The notes: a model not told the origin generated them from the sequence alone. Positions 1-50,565 are shown, numbered from the stretch's first letter. The stretch: DNA of 64,000 nt from Lycocorax pyrrhopterus obiensis (GCA_014706295.1 JACSVZ010000037.1:3472001-3536000), one strand, 5' to 3'. A program made the numbers and translations.

Positions 1-3000
1 AGCAATCAGTGCAGGATGAGCCCCTGCCCCCAGGACAGAGATGATTCCCTGTCCCGCAGCTCCTGGGAACAAGAGCCGGAGTGTGAGCGTGTTGGGAGCG
101 TTTGTGCCGGGAGCCAGGGGACGTTCGGCACTGCCACGGCCCCAAAGGGACACCTGCCACTGCTCTGCCTCTCTCAATGGGACTTTCTCACCATTTCCCA
201 CCACAGTTCCCCCTTTTTCTCTCTCTTTCGGCTCTCCAGGGCATGGGAAGGGGATGAGGAGGGAGCAGAGCCGGCCCAGGTGCGCGAGCGGTGCCCGGGG
301 TTCTGGAGCACAAAGCGGCACAGGAAGCAAAGCCACGGCTCTCTTTGGCTGCCAGGATGCAGAGCTGGAGCTGAGGGCTGCATTCCCAGCTGGAATAAAT
401 CAGCAGCTTCATGGATGAGTGCAAACTCTGCCCTGGAGAGGCAAAAAAAAGCACTTTTCCCTTCCTTTCTCCCACTTCTCTTTGCTAACCCACCCTTCCC
501 TCCCTGCCCCATTTTCTCGGCCCCCTCCTGCCTTGCAGCATCCCCTGGTTTTGCCAGCGTGTCCTTTGACTGTTCCCTGCTCCCGTGGCTCCCTGAGATC
601 CCTCTGCGTTCCAGCTGGAGCTTCCAAGCACGCAGGCCCTGCGTCCCGGCCAAGCCGTGTGAGCTCCGTGTGGGGCAGGGCGAATATTTAGGGATAAAAC
701 AAAGCTTTCTCCCCGGCAATAACATCCCAGACTAAACAACGTCCTCGCTCCAGCTCTTTCTGGTTGGAGGCAGAAGGGTTTCTCAGGAGATTTGCTGCCA
801 GTGGCGGGGTTTTTTTTCCCCCAAAACAACTTTTCTGTGGAATTCCAGCGAGTCACGAGCCCTGAGCTCCCCACACCGTTAGCAGCAAGGTGCAGGGCTG
901 CCCTATTTTGCATCAGACTGATTTGTTTTTGGATTAAAATCCCGTTTAACCCCTACTGATGTCCTCTAATTCGATGTAGATCAGCGACCAGGCCTCAGCC
1001 TTCAGCTGCAGGGCCTAATTTGTCACTTGTGGGGTGTGATTTAAGGCCTGGGTTTAACACGCGGACATTTACCAGTCAATTCTGCAATTCCTCAGCCACC
1101 CACAGCCTCTCTCCCCTGATTCTGCAGCTGTCCTGCCCTTCTGGCTCAGAATTCAGGCTGATATTTGTGGCAGCAGTGGGGGACGTGTGGCTCATGCCAG
1201 AAAATCCAACCTGTCTGCTTTCCCTTGCTGCCCAAATGACGGGTTGATCATTAATTTGTGGTATTTGGGTTTTTTTTTTTTTTGATTAAAGTTGCAGCTT
1301 CTGCTAATGAGTGATCACATGGGAGAAATCAAAGACTTTGTGGTGCCAGAGAAAAGGCCACAGGCAAATTTTTTTAAAAAAAGGGATTTTATGCTTCCTA
1401 TTTTAAGATCTGTCACGTGTTTGGAAGTGGCTGCTGCAGTCACAGCTCCACGGACAAGGACGTCTGGACAGAGCTCCAAAATACCCCCTCCAAATGCCTC
1501 CTCCTCACTTTTGTGCCTGGCTTTATTCCCTGTTTGCTTGAATAAAAGCACAGTGAACAGATTTTTATTTATTTAGGGAAATTTAGCAACCTGCAGCTTG
1601 ACCTGCTGTGGCTTGGGGTGAGAATTCTTTCCCTCAGTTTATCTCGGCCGTGAGGAAAACACTGGATTTGTGAATGGAATTTTTGTGGGATTCCAGTTTG
1701 TGGGGTCTCAGTTTTGCTGGAATGCAGGTGGAGCTAAAAACCCAGGATTTCTCCCCATTCCCAGCTTAGGAAGAGCCATCCATGTCTGCCAGCTCAGCCA
1801 GGCACCTGGGGGGATTTAAATGCAGCAGGATTTGACATTAACTCCTTATTTTATCCCATACTGGGAATATCCCCGGATCCAGTTTGTTCCACTGGCTGTT
1901 CCAGTGCAACTGGTTTGGCAAAGGTGTTTCTGCACCCTGGTTCCTGCTCCTGGAGCTGGGGGAAACTTCTGGGACATGGCAGATCCCGCATGGAATTTGC
2001 TGGGAGTGAGGGGAAGGTTTACAATCCCTGCTGGAGAACTTTCCATATTCAATTCCATATCCCCCAGGGCTGTTCCCTGAGCCTTTTCCCAGTGGTGACT
2101 GGGATGTCCACCCACCTTTGGTGATTTTCTCCCTGGTTTTTGCTTCCAGAGCATAAAGCAGTGCCCTGGGAGTGCTCTCACTGTGTAAGTACTTTGGGTT
2201 ACAGTGCTTACTATTAAATAAATAAATTTATTTATTAATTTAACCCTCCAGGTTAGGCCTCAAGGGTCTGAGCCAACTTTCTCCTGGAGGATTCCCTCCT
2301 CCAGGTGTCCTGGTGCTGTGGATGCTGTCAGGGATCCGTCCTGGCACTCACCTGGGTTTGATTTTATCCCTGCCAGAGCTGTTTGGGGCAGGAGCCTCGT
2401 GGATGCTCCCCTTGGGACCAGGCAGGCAGAGGAGCAGCGCTGGGAGATTCCAGCTCCAGCAGCCAGTTCCTCACAGGGACAGAAATCAGGGAGGAAATCA
2501 GGGTTTTCCAGCAAAATTGGCCTTTTTCCTTAACCTGATTAAGCAAGATAATTAGTCATGAGTGAGTGTCCCTGCACTCCAGCAGGGTGTGATGAGGACA
2601 GGGAAATAAACCTGCTCCAAGAGCTCGGGAACGAGCTCTGTCCTGCTCCTCTGACTTGTGAAACGCTGTTTTGTGGGAATTTTTTTCCCTGCTGGCATCA
2701 CAGGACCGGGCTGTGCCACCCCTGAGCTCAGCCTGTGCCTCAGGGAGGATTTCCAAGCGGCACTGCCCTGTCCCGGGTGGAATCTGAGGCGTCGCGGGGC
2801 GTTTCAAACCTCGCTTTGCTCTCCGGCAGCAGAGCCCTCAGTTTTGGGGCCGGAAAAAATAGAGGAAAAAAAAAAATCTTTTCTCTGGGGCTGGAAAAAA
2901 TAGAGAAAAAACCAAATCTTTGCAGCACTGAGAGGCAGCAGGAAAGGGCCAGTGCGTTCCCTGCCGAGGTGGACGCTGCTGACTCGAGCAGGAGCATCGC

Positions 3001-4628
3001 ATGTGGCAGCTTCCAGCAGAACTCCTCCGAATGTAGGTCAGGGTTTGTCTGGAGCTTTGTGCCGCTGCCGTGTCAGCACCGGGGGGGTGTGAATAAATCC
3101 CTGGCAGCGCTGGGAGCGGTGCCTTTCGTCTGCAGCGCTGCGAGGCTGTCACGGCTGTCATTAAGGCGAGCTCACGGCACGTGGAGGTGGCAGCGCTGGC
3201 ACAGGCAGGGAGCGATGAGCTGGTGGCGATGACTCGCCCGAGTCATGCCAGAGGTGAGGACACAGCCCAGACTCCGCTCCGAGCCACCAGACAGCTCCCT
3301 GCCCAGCCCCACCCTTGGAATTTGGCATTCCCGGGCGTTTCTCCCAGGCCGGTGGGCCGGGCTGTGATCTCCATCCCAAAGAACCGGATAAACATTGACT
3401 TTTCCTTTGTGCGAGCGGGGACTGCGGGAGTTCCCTCCCCCACCGCAGGCAGACGGGAGCTGGGGACAGGGATAAAAGGGGATAAATGACACGGGGACAA
3501 GGGAAAGGCTGCCTTTCCCGGGAATCGGAAGGGAGCGAAGGAACCGGCTCGGGAGGATGGGTGAGAGGAGGGAGCAGCAGGCTCGGGAATGGTGGAGGGG
3601 CATTTCCCCTGATTTCCAGACCAGGATCTCATCTCCCAAGGATGGGAAAGGCAGGATTTCCCACTGATGCACAGACAGAGAAGTGAAGCCTGTGCCCACT
3701 TTGACATTCTTTCATCTTTTTTGCTCGTTAGTCTTTAAGCTCCATCAGCAACTTCAGGGGGAACTGAAAACTTCTAATTTCTCTTCTCTGCGTTCTTTAT
3801 CAGCTGCACATGGAGAACTTGATCCCTGTGGGTCCCTTCCAACTCAGGATATTCTTAAATTCGAATTTGCTGCTCTGGAACAGAATTTCAGCATTACTGG
3901 AGTCACTGCTCTTCCACCAAAATGAGTTTTAGTCCAGCTTGCCCTGATCATGCTGTTGAAACTTAAAGCCAGGTTCTGAAGAGGATGAGTGGAGGTGTGG
4001 AAGAGCAAGGGCTAAGGATTGGGATTGCTGGGAGTGTGATGGGGGAGCCTGGCTTGATTAGAAATTGGGATTAGAATTGCTTGGAAGTGGTGGCTGGTGG
4101 CTTTTAGAGGAGCAGGGGACAGGGCTGTGCCTGGCCCACGTGTGGCTGCTTGGGAGAAGCAGAAAAAAACCCCTTTTCCCAGTTCTGGGTTGACTCTTCC
4201 GACAGGAATCCAGTTTAAAACTGGGCCCAGGGCTCAGGGGACTTTTTTCTCTTTGAAGTTCAACAGTTTGAGCCCCATTTTTGTGCCTTAATTCCCCCCT
4301 GAGCCATGAGCTGTGTGTGAAACACACAAGGCTCCATCCGTGTTTTCAGGGAGATTTGGATTCAGGAGTGGCTGGGATTCATGGAGGGAGTTCTGATCCA
4401 GGATTCCGCTTCATTCCCTTTCCAAATCCTCTTTTTCCAGCTGAGCTGGGAAGGCTGAGCTGCTGTTTGATGTCATTTCCCAGCTCCTTTTCTCCTTAAA
4501 CTCCCATCTCGAATGTTATCCCGAATGCCCGCTCCTCACCCTCACACACCTGTGGCTGCACTCATCCCCTGACCACTCCCGGGCCATTTCCAGGAGGAAA
4601 AAGCCGTGGAAATCACCGGGAGGGTGTG

Positions 4629-4674
4629 GTTGCCATGGATACCGTCACCATGGAGCCGTTGCCATGGTGATACT
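4629..4674 (+). promoter_or_regulatory. pair of RFX-like motifs
   Basis: gttgccatggatac and gttgccatggtgatac lie 29 bp apart. Each holds one good RFX half-site and a degenerate second half. Confidence 0.25.
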
Positions 4675-5143
4675 CCCGTGGACGGGGATGCAAAGGGCGC
4701 TGATCCTTGGGAAGGAAGGAGGGAGAACTGTGGATACCAGAGGGCACAGGAGCCCTCAGATCGATATTTAGGGAGGTCCATAAATTATTCAAAACTACCT
4801 AAAAACCTAAAGAGCGACCTAAAAATCCAAAGAGTGGCGTTTACCTCATTTTACCTCCAAACCCAGCGTCTGGCAGCAGACAAAGATATGGAGGTGGAGC
4901 TTAAAATCCATAAAATTCATCCCCTTTTCCTTAAAGGAAAACATTGATTTGAATTCCTGGAGAAAGTTGGGGCAGTTGGCAGCTGTCAGTGCCCTTGTCA
5001 GGCTGCTGATGGTTCTGGGAGAAGAAGTTGGATGAGAAATGCTTTGGTTTTGTGCCAAGCCCCCCTTTTTATTTCAGGCAGAGCTCGTCTCACCGAGGCA
5101 GACGTTGGTTTCACTCCGTTTCAAATAGAAATCAGTCAGAAGA

Positions 5144-5186
<43 letters not shown>
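5144..5186 (+). repeat. (AAT)n microsatellite
   Basis: About 14 uninterrupted aat units. Confidence 0.95.
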
Positions 5187-6225
5187 TTTGCACACCCACA
5201 GCTCCCACCTCTGAACATTTTGCCGCTGCTACTTATGCTATTTATTGATTATCCTCAGACTTTAACAGCAATAATGGGGCACAGAGATGGTGGCAACGCT
5301 CCCAGGGGTGCTGTGGCCCCCAGGAACAGGAGCCAGGAGTTCCTGTTTCCTATCCTGCCCTCTGGAAATCCCATGGAAATCACTCTGTCCCATGGAATTA
5401 ACCGAGGGAGACCCTGAGCAGCCCTGCAGTGCCACATCTTGTAGGGCCCTGAGCGGCCTGATTTGGGCTCAGCAGGGCTCCAGCTGCTCCAGGGGGGGAT
5501 AAATAACATTTTCTGGGATCTGAGCATTCCAGGGGCTCCCTTCCAAGCACATCAGGCTCACGCAGGAGCCTTTCCCTGGCCATGCAAGATGTTTCTGGGG
5601 GGAGCTGTCACTGCAGGGCAGGGATCTGCTGTTTCCCTGGATCTGACTGTCATTCCTGCTGCTGCTCACCCACCGGGGTTTATTCCCCTCTGAATTCCTG
5701 GTGCAAGGAGGGATTTTTAGGAATTCCCCACTCAGGTGTTGACGGGGCACGGCACGAGGAGCAAAAGCTTTGAGTGCGGCGCTCCTGATTCGTGATCCAT
5801 CCAAAGGGGAGAGATTGGGATCCTGGGAACAGCTGGGAACAGCTGGAACAGCTCAGGGGAGCTCCAACATCTCTCCTTTCCGGCTGGGAGAGGCTTTTAT
5901 GGGAACACAGGAGTTTGTAGGGGAGCGGTAACACCCTGTAGTAGTTGGCTCCCACGTGGGAGAGCCACAAATCAGCCGGAGCTGGAGCTGGCACCGGCGC
6001 AGGAAGAGGGAGGGAAGCTCTCCGGAAGCATTCCTGCTCCTGCTGGAGGGATTTCTTCCCATTGACTGCCCTGGGAGCTGGCTGGGATCCCACTGGGATG
6101 AGCTCACTTGGACCTGGAGCTGCATTTGGGGGGAACTTTGGGAAGGAAAAAGCTCTGAGGTGCTTTTGAGATGCAGCTCTGGGTGGAGGCTGAGAGAGGT
6201 TTTGGGTATAAATGTGTGTTTCGTT

Positions 6226-6332
6226 TTCTGTACAATTTTCTGTGTAATTTTCTACATCACTTTCTGCAGATTTTTCTGCAGAATTTTCTGTATATTTTTC
6301 TGCACAATTTTCTGCACAATTTTCTGTAAAAA
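6226..6332 (+). repeat. ttttctgcacaa degenerate repeat
   Basis: About seven units of 13-17 bp like attttctgtacaa / attttctgcagaa. Confidence 0.85.
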
Positions 6333-7795
6333 TGCTCATTTTAGGGACAAACGAGCCCTCCCCCCCACATTTCACCCCCTCCAACCTGCAGAAAACCCCT
6401 GTGTTTTCCTGACCATTGAGACCCCTCAGTCTCTGTATTATTTCTGAATTTCCCTGCCGGAAAAGTGAGGAAAACCAACAGCACCTCCCAAGGAAAACGA
6501 AGGGAATGGTTAATTAAGTCAGCTTTGACAGCTGGGAGGGCGAGTGGCCGATTTTAGAGCACTTAATAGTGGGAATTACACTTTTAATGCTTTTGCTTCC
6601 CATCTCCTGCTGGTTGCCAGAGGTAACGGAGCAATTTTAGGTCACGTTATTGCTTTTTAATCCCCGTTTTGGGGTTGGGTTTCTGCTGCACTTCACGCTG
6701 GTGTTGGTGTCGGGGAACAAAGAAACGCCAAGCAAACCACGGCCGCGATTCCAGCCCGGAGGAAAAGCAGGAGAACGCAGCCAGGCCTCTCTGGGAATGT
6801 CTGCTGGTGGCTTCATGCCTCAGCTGTGGTAAAAGGAGATTGTTTAATGCTGAATTTGTCCATGGAATCCATGGCCGTGGTCACCTGAGGATCCCCGGCT
6901 CCTGCCAGAGGTGGATTCCTCATGGAATGCTCGCAGTCTCTCCCCGGGAAGGGAGTTGATCCATGTAGGGATCAAGGCTCAGCTGATCCCAGCTCTGTTA
7001 GGCCTGATCATGGCTCCAGCCGCCACCCAGCTCTTCTTAAGGCTGTTACAGGAGCCAGGGGTGATGAAAATCCAACTAAAGAGGGAATTTGTGGCTGTCC
7101 TATCCCAGCCCCGCACTCGGGGACATTTTCCCTTTGGTTTTGTCCATCCTCCTCTCCAAGCACAGCCTGTAAAATCCAGTTCTGGCCTCCCACACAGCCA
7201 CAGCCTCAGCTCCATCTCTGCATCAGTTTTCCAGGGATCCTTTACCCGGATCGCTTTTGAGATGCAGCTGGTTGGGATCCCGGTACCTGGCTGGAACTGG
7301 GAGCAGGTCAGAGGAGGCACAAGGCAAAAATTAGGCCCTGCAGAGCTCATTATTCCCATCCCCATGGGATAGAAAAATGCTTCTGGTGAGATTTTTGTCA
7401 TATTTGGTGGATTTTTGCCGTTTCTGAGTGGCTTCTCTGAAGGATAAAGCAAAACGCACAGTGCAGAGCCCTCTGGGCTGTGGGGAATCGCTGCTTTCTC
7501 TGGGCAAGGAGACTCGGAAGGGCTTTAGATGAGGCCAGGGATTGTTTTCCCTCCCCTCCTGCCGGAAAAAGGCCTGGCAAAGCTTCAGCAGGAAGAGCAG
7601 AGCATCAGGAAACACGCAGGGCACCCGGCCAGGACGCGGCTCCAGCTGCTCTGGGGCTGCCCAGCTTTTTTTTTTTTTTGGGGTGAAAAGATCCAATTCT
7701 TGGCACAGTTGGATTCCTGCAGCTGGGAGAGGCTGTGCTGAGCATCCCCGAGTGCTCCTGGGCCTGGGCTCTGCTCAGGGGGCACAAACGCTGTG

Positions 7796-7863
7796 GGGTG
7801 GGATGGGATGGGATGGGATGGGATGGGATGGGATGGGATGGGATGGGATGGGATGGGATGGGT
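7796..7863 (+). repeat. (GGGAT)n microsatellite
   Basis: About 13 perfect gggat units. Repeated GGG runs two bases apart make this a strong G-quadruplex candidate. Confidence 0.95.
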
Positions 7864-8395
7864 GGGGAGCAGATGTGGATTCCCATCCCCAGATTCCTCC
7901 CGGATGGAGCAGCTCGGCAGTGCTGAGGTGGCATTTACTCATCCCTGGGGAGTCATTCCAGGTCCTCAGCCTGCTTGTGTAACTGGGAGGGCTCTGCCTT
8001 TCATCTCTGACATGCTGGGGGAGCCGTGGGAGGATTTAAATTTGGGAATGGAGCTGGCAGAGCCTTCAGCTTGCGAGCACTTGCGCTGAAATTGTTATTC
8101 CTCGAGGAAAGCAGGATCAGTGGGCTCTGGAATTGCATCAGTGAGCAGGAAAAGGACATTTTTTAAACCCCAAAAACCCAGGGATGGACTTGGGCATGGT
8201 GTGGCCCTTGAAGGGTGGGAAATCAGGTGTTGATCAGGCCCTGAGGTGCAGAAAGAAAAATCCCTGGGCAGCAGGATCAGGTGTGTGGGAGGAGTTGGGA
8301 TTGAGTATTGGGGTCCTTTTCCAGCTTATCCCAAATGGAAGCGTGGCTGCACTGCCCCAGCCCCACCTCAGCCTCAGAATTCCTCTCCCCAAAGG

Positions 8396-8422
8396 ACTTT
8401 TATATCCTTTGGATATAAAAGT
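8396..8422 (+). repeat. perfect inverted repeat, 12-bp arms, 3-bp loop
   Basis: acttttatatcc, ttt, ggatataaaagt. The arms are exactly complementary. Confidence 0.9.
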
Positions 8423-10402
8423 GTACCTGAAAAGGATGGATAAAGGTCCCCCTTTGCTTCCTGGAACTCCATCACAGCCAAATAAATCCCTGGGATCGCT
8501 GCCCTTGCATTAAAACCCTTTGGAACCTTTCCCATCAAGCCCATACCCCAAATAAAAAGCTCAGATTTCATGCCCTCTTAGCCACAGCCTGTCGTGTTCA
8601 CCCCTCAGCAGATCCCAGCCCCAAAAACGTCTCCCTCCTCCACAGAGTCCAAATATATCCACGGGCTGGGATAAAAACGGGGAGGAAATTATAGATGCTC
8701 TCTCCACCTCCTGGCAGGAAACCTGCTGCCAGATTCCACAATGGCTGCTCCTGCTTCCCTGGAAAGAAAAGCATCCCCAGAAAAGGCAGCTCTTCTCCTT
8801 TTCCAAGCTGGTTTTTGTGTCCAGCTCTCAGCAGCACGAGGAAACCGAGTGGAAAAATTGGATCTGGCAGCGAGAGCGCGATGCATGAAGGCACACGAGT
8901 CCCAAACCCGGGGAACAAAAATAGCTGGGAGAGGGGGGAAAGCCTGAAAGGAGCCTCTTTAATGATTCCTTTTCTTTCCAAAAGCTTTGCCCCGGGCACA
9001 GCCACGCTGCCTTTGTGTGGGGCGGCCATATGGGAGGCAGCGGAGCGGGAGCGCCGGTTATTCCAGGGGAAAAAATCCCTTTTTTTGGCTGTGTTTTCCA
9101 AGGGCTGGTGGTGGCAGATCGATGGTGGCCAGAGCCCTGGGCACGGGGCTGGCTGGGCTCCAGCCTGGATTTCATTTTCCAGGGTGGCTGAGGGAGTTTA
9201 GGGCTCTGCTGGGATTCTGGAGGCTGCTGGAGGAAAAAGAAGGGACAGCCCAGCACTTTTTCACTGGAGAATATTCCTGGGGTGAAGACACCCAGAGCCT
9301 CAGAGTTAGCACAAATCCTGATGGTTCCTTCAGGAATTCTGCTGTTCCCTTGGATTGGGGGTGTCCTGTCCTTTTCCTGAGGGCAGGATCAGTTCATGTC
9401 CCTCCAAATCCCGTCCCTCCCCTGCCGTCCCTGCAGCTGGCACATGCTCACCCTGGAATTTTTTCAAACCCTGGGTGGAATATTTCAGGAACCAACCTTT
9501 TAAATCCCGATCCCACAAACCTAAGAAGCTCCCTGCAGTAAAATTTGGATTTCAAATCCTTGGAGCAGAGGGGTGGTGGGAGGCTGACCACATTCCCAGG
9601 TGTGTGGTTAAAGAAATCCATGTCCAAGTGCTCTGCCAGGGAACACCCTCAGGTTTGCAGGGACTCTGCTGGACTCTGGCCTCCCAAAAATCATTCCAGA
9701 ACCACATTCCTGAGTCTGGGAATGGCTCCTGCAAGTGGCTGATGTCATGTTGATGTTTCCCTCGGAGAGGGAGGCCCGGTGACCTTTGCAGCTGGGCTCT
9801 GACAGCTCCTCGCTGTCACATCTGTCCAGTGGCGTGGAAAGGAAGCAGATCCCAGGATCCTGGAGCAGATTTATCCCTCCCCAAGCAAAGCCCCACGTGT
9901 GTGGAGGAGCCTTTTGGTGTTCAGTGGCCAAAGGGCTGCTGTGTTTCTGTTTGAGTGCCGGTTCCTGAGGTTTAAAGGTCATAATTCACCTCTTCAGGCA
10001 GAGGTACAGCCTGGAAATGGGGTTTGGTGAGGCTGAAACAGGGAATTTGTGCCTGATGGGAATGGATGGAACAATGGTTATCCCTGTGTCAATTAGCACT
10101 GCTGGTAATTAACAGAACGAAGCCACTCAATGAGTTTGCTGGGGGTGTCTTCCCAGCCCACCTGAATTTCTCCGTGGTGCTGTCAGGAGATGGAATAATG
10201 GAACAATCTCCCATCTCTTTCCCCATCCCTGGAATTCATTCCTGAGCCTTCCCCTGGGCGATTCAGCCCGGAGGTTTTGTGGCAGCAGGAAACATCCGAG
10301 TGGGAATGACGAGCTCCTGCTCCTGTCCACACAGCCCTCAGCCCCTCTGATCCTTGCTCACCACTTCCTGGCCTCCTCCCCACTCATCACAAGCCATCAA
10401 CT

Positions 10403-10462
10403 AACGATTCCTCACTGCTAATTAATGATTCCTCACTGCTAATTAATGATTCCTCGTTGCTG
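10403..10462 (+). repeat. 21-bp short tandem repeat before exon 2
   Basis: About three copies of a unit like aatgattcctcactgctaat lie 10-70 bp upstream of the exon 2 acceptor, where branch point and pyrimidine tract are expected. Confidence 0.8.
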
Positions 10463-10473
10463 TTTCGTTGCAG

Positions 10474-47039
<36,566 letters not shown>

Positions 47040-49477
47040 TGACGAGTCCCCATCCCCTCTGCTGTCCCGGAGCTGGGCTGAATCCCTGGAGAGCCCCATC
47101 CTTGGATATCTCGGTGTTTTCCTTGCAGATTGGTCTGTTGTTGATGCCTGCACCCCTCGGGTTGAGCTGCCTGCAGGAAGGCCAAGGGGTCTTCTCTGTG
47201 AGCTTTAAGTTCTCATGCTTGACTACTGGATGGTTGATTTTTTTGTTGTTTTGGAGTAGGAGCCTCCCAGGGCATAACCACGGACTGTGGCATGTGGGCC
47301 GGAGTGTGTGGGAAGTGTGGCAGAGGAGCTTAGAGTTGAACAAAAAAAGAAAAGGAAGAAAAAAAGAAAAAAAAGAGAAGAAAAGGAAAAACCCTCAGTA
47401 ACCAGGAGAGAACCACCAACACCAGGATCAGATGAAGCTGGCCCTGAACAGTTGGCTTGGCATTCTGGCAGGGATTGTGGAGCCTTCAGCATGCTCTGCC
47501 CCTGGGAGAACTCAGAGGCGCCCTCCCAGCCAGGCCCAGGCTGGTTTTTGGGGCAGGGATGCTCCGGGTGGGATCGGGAGCTCCTCACCTTTCACTGCTC
47601 TCAGGACTGAACCAGTCACGCTCCCCTCGTTTGCTGCCCTGGGTGCTTGGCTGCTCAAAGCCATAGCTGCCCTGCTTCCAGCAGCCATCCTGCGGCATTC
47701 CTGGAAGCAGCAGCGCTGATCCCTGGAACTGGGAGAAGCTTGTCGCTGGCGATGGGCTCGGGGCAGGGAGGGGAGGCAGCTCCAGCTGCTCGGTGCAATC
47801 TGACTCCACTCGGTTCCCTGCTCCCTTCAGGTTTCTGGCAGCGCCTCTGTGGAGGAGAATTCCACTTGCATGAGTCCCCTCCGTGCTCCCCCCACCGCAT
47901 GCTGGAGCATCTCAGTGGCTTTGGAGCTCCCCAGTTCCAGGGAGCAGCAGAATCTTTGTGTTTCCCTCCTTTTTTCCCGAGGTTTTTGGCTGGAGTGAGG
48001 GAATTCTCCTTGGAGCACTTTGTTGCTGTCTTGTGTCTCTGGAGCTGTCTCATCCCATCTTGGGAGGGCTTAGGGAGCGCGGGCACATCTGGAATCCTGT
48101 CCGGAGATTGGAGGCTCCTGTAGGAGCCTTTTCCCAATGTCCCCAACTGCAGTTGGCACCAGAGGTTGTCAGGGCTCGGGGGTGACCTCCCTGCCTGGGC
48201 TCCAGGGTCAGGCCACAGTGCCTTATGGATCATCCTGGGATCTTGAGGGGCTCCAAGGAAACCAAGAATCCCCGGCAGAGTTCCCCACCCTCCTGCACTC
48301 CATCAGCAGATCCACAATCCTCTGATTTCTCATCCCATCCACTCTGGAATTCTTGATGTTTTCGCTTCCTGGCCGCTGCCCTGCTCAGAAACCGTGGCAG
48401 GGTTTGTTCCTGGGGCTGGAATTGTGTCCTCAGATATTGAGGGAACAGCTCCTCACCCTCAGGGGCTCAGCCAGCAGCACTCGGTGCCCTCCCACACAAC
48501 AAAGAGCCTCCACTGGGTCTCTCTTGGCTCGAGAGAATTCCTGCTTCCTTAGGAAGGTGCTGTCCCAGGTTTTCCTGCAGCCAGCCTGCTGTTTCCTGTC
48601 TGTGCAATCTCGATTCCCACTGGAGCTTTGGGACGAGCAATTCCCAGGGCTGAGCTCTGCTCTCGGTGTCTGCTGTGAGTCTGGAATGGTCCTGGTTCAG
48701 GGCAAAATCTGCCCCCAGGGCCTCCTGTGCTTCTTTAAATCATGAACAATCTCCTTCCACTGATCTCGGGGAATGAAAATTCCCCCTTTTTGGCTGTTCA
48801 GTGCCTGGGCTGGAAATCTCCTGTGGTCTTGGACCAGGCTGTGCTCCCTCTGAACGATCCTGAGTGGGAAGTGGAGGCTGAGCAGGGGCAGCTCCCGTGG
48901 TCTTTTCATCCCTGCCCAGCTCTGGCACCCTCAGGAGCGCCTCGGGAGCACCCCTGGGATGAAGCAGAAATTGCTGCAATTCCATTTCACAGAAGCTGGG
49001 ATGGATAAATCCCTGAATTCAGAGGACAACTCTGGGAGCAGAGATTGCAGCTCTGATTGTGGCTCCCTCAGGATGCCAGCTGTGGCAGGGCTGCTCCGCG
49101 GCCTCCTTCACTTTCCATTTAACATTCCCTGGATTAAACACCTCCTGCCCCCTGGGAGGTGTCACCAGCACTGCCGCCCCCTCAGTGTCTCCTGGGCAGG
49201 GACAGAAGCTCCTGGAGCTCCACTTTCGCTCCTTTGCTCCGGGCTTTGTCTTCTTTCTGACCCAAATCACCTCAGATTTCGATGCCCCCCCTCCCGAGCA
49301 GGGCGGTGCCTTCGCTTGGGTGTCACTGCCCCGTTTGTCACCTCTTCCTTTGTCATTCCAGCCTCTTTGTCCTGCTGCTGCTGCTGCCGCCATCGGTTTA
49401 AAAGTTTAAAAAGCCAGGGCTTCAAAGTTTAAAACCAGGGTTTAAAAGTTTAATATCCAAGCCTGAGCAGTGCCCTG

Positions 49478-49645
49478 GCTGCTCCTGGCACGGCTGGGAT
49501 GGGGCTGGAAGCCGTGGTGCTGCTCCTGCTCCCAAATCCACCCTCAGATCCGAGTCCTGCGGCCCTGGCACGGCTGGGATGGGGCTGGAAGCCACGATGC
49601 TGCTCCTGCTCCCAGATCCTCCCTCAGATCCGAGTCTGCCTTCAG
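49478..49645 (+). repeat. 79-bp tandem duplication
   Basis: Two copies of a unit beginning tggcacggctgggatggggc and including tgctgctcctgctccca. Confidence 0.9.
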
Positions 49646-50565
49646 CAGGGCCCTGCTGCGCCCGGGGACATCCCCCACATCCCCCTGGGACACCTGGAGT
49701 GCTCCACAGATCCAAGATCCTGCTCTTCTTCCCGGGTTAGGAGCTGGGAGATTCCTGCAGGGAATTCCCTCTTCGATCCCACCCCGTTTTGTGCCGATCT
49801 GCATCACTTCAGGCGTTTTTTTGGTGCTGATTCCCCCTCGAGTCGTGCCCTTTCCACGCTGGGAATCTTTTCAGGGTACTTCAAAGCTCTTGAGAGTGAA
49901 GTAGAAGTTTCACCACTGCCATGGTCCTGCTCTGCTCATGGATTTCAGCACGGTCATTGTGGTTTTTTTTTTAACCTGTACAGCAACTTCAAACACCCCA
50001 ATTGGTTTCCCCAGCTTTTTAGGAGGAGTTAGAAACCCGACTGATCCTTTCTGTGAGCCAAGGACAACCGTGGCTTCCACTTTTGGGTCGTTTTATTTCA
50101 CTTTTTCTGGGAATTCTGGCCAGAAATCCTGGCCAGTTTGCTCCCTGGAAGCTCAGACTCACTGCTGGAGTAGATGAAGTTGGAAAAAAAAAATGTAAAT
50201 ATTGATGCAAAAAGCAGCGTCTTGCAAGACAATTGATCTATTTAACATGTATTGGTACTTTATTTAGAGTCAATGTATAAAGCAACTTTGTGCACTTTTC
50301 CTACCTGACAGTATTGGGGGGTTTTATGTTCTTTTGTTATGGGTTTTGTGCTGTCTTTTTTAATCAGTGGAATTGTTAAGTATTTAATTTATTCTTATTG
50401 ATGTGCCCAGAGGACTAGTGCAATTTTTATTCAATACAGTTGGTCTGTATTTAATGTCAGGATTTTTTTTTGTAGCATTGCTAGGGAATATTTTTCCAAA
50501 CCTGCCTTTTTTTCCCCTCCCCTAATTTTCCTTTCTTCCCCCCCTTCCCTTTCTGTTTTCATCAT

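Larger units (their letters stand above)
1..10473 (+). other. ACAP3 intron 1 (or upstream flank), no coding exon recognised
   Basis: No stretch resembling the expected ACAP3 N-terminus (TVEFEEC-like) followed by a splice donor was found, so exon 1 probably lies left of the window. The first exon present starts with one base that completes a split arginine codon, consistent with an upstream coding exon. The sequence holds microsatellites at 5144, 6226 and 7796, a perfect inverted repeat at 8396 and RFX-like motifs at 4629. The open frames here, including a 239-codon one near the left edge, have no domain similarity that I recognise. Confidence 0.7.

Noticed and set aside
16..735. 239-codon frame on + at the left edge
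   Set aside because: No similarity to any family I recognise and no codon periodicity I could support. Likely a chance frame in GC-rich intron sequence.
8990..9060. ccatatgg as a possible SRF CArG box in a GC-rich patch
   Set aside because: It has only four A/T bases between CC and GG instead of six, so it does not meet the consensus.
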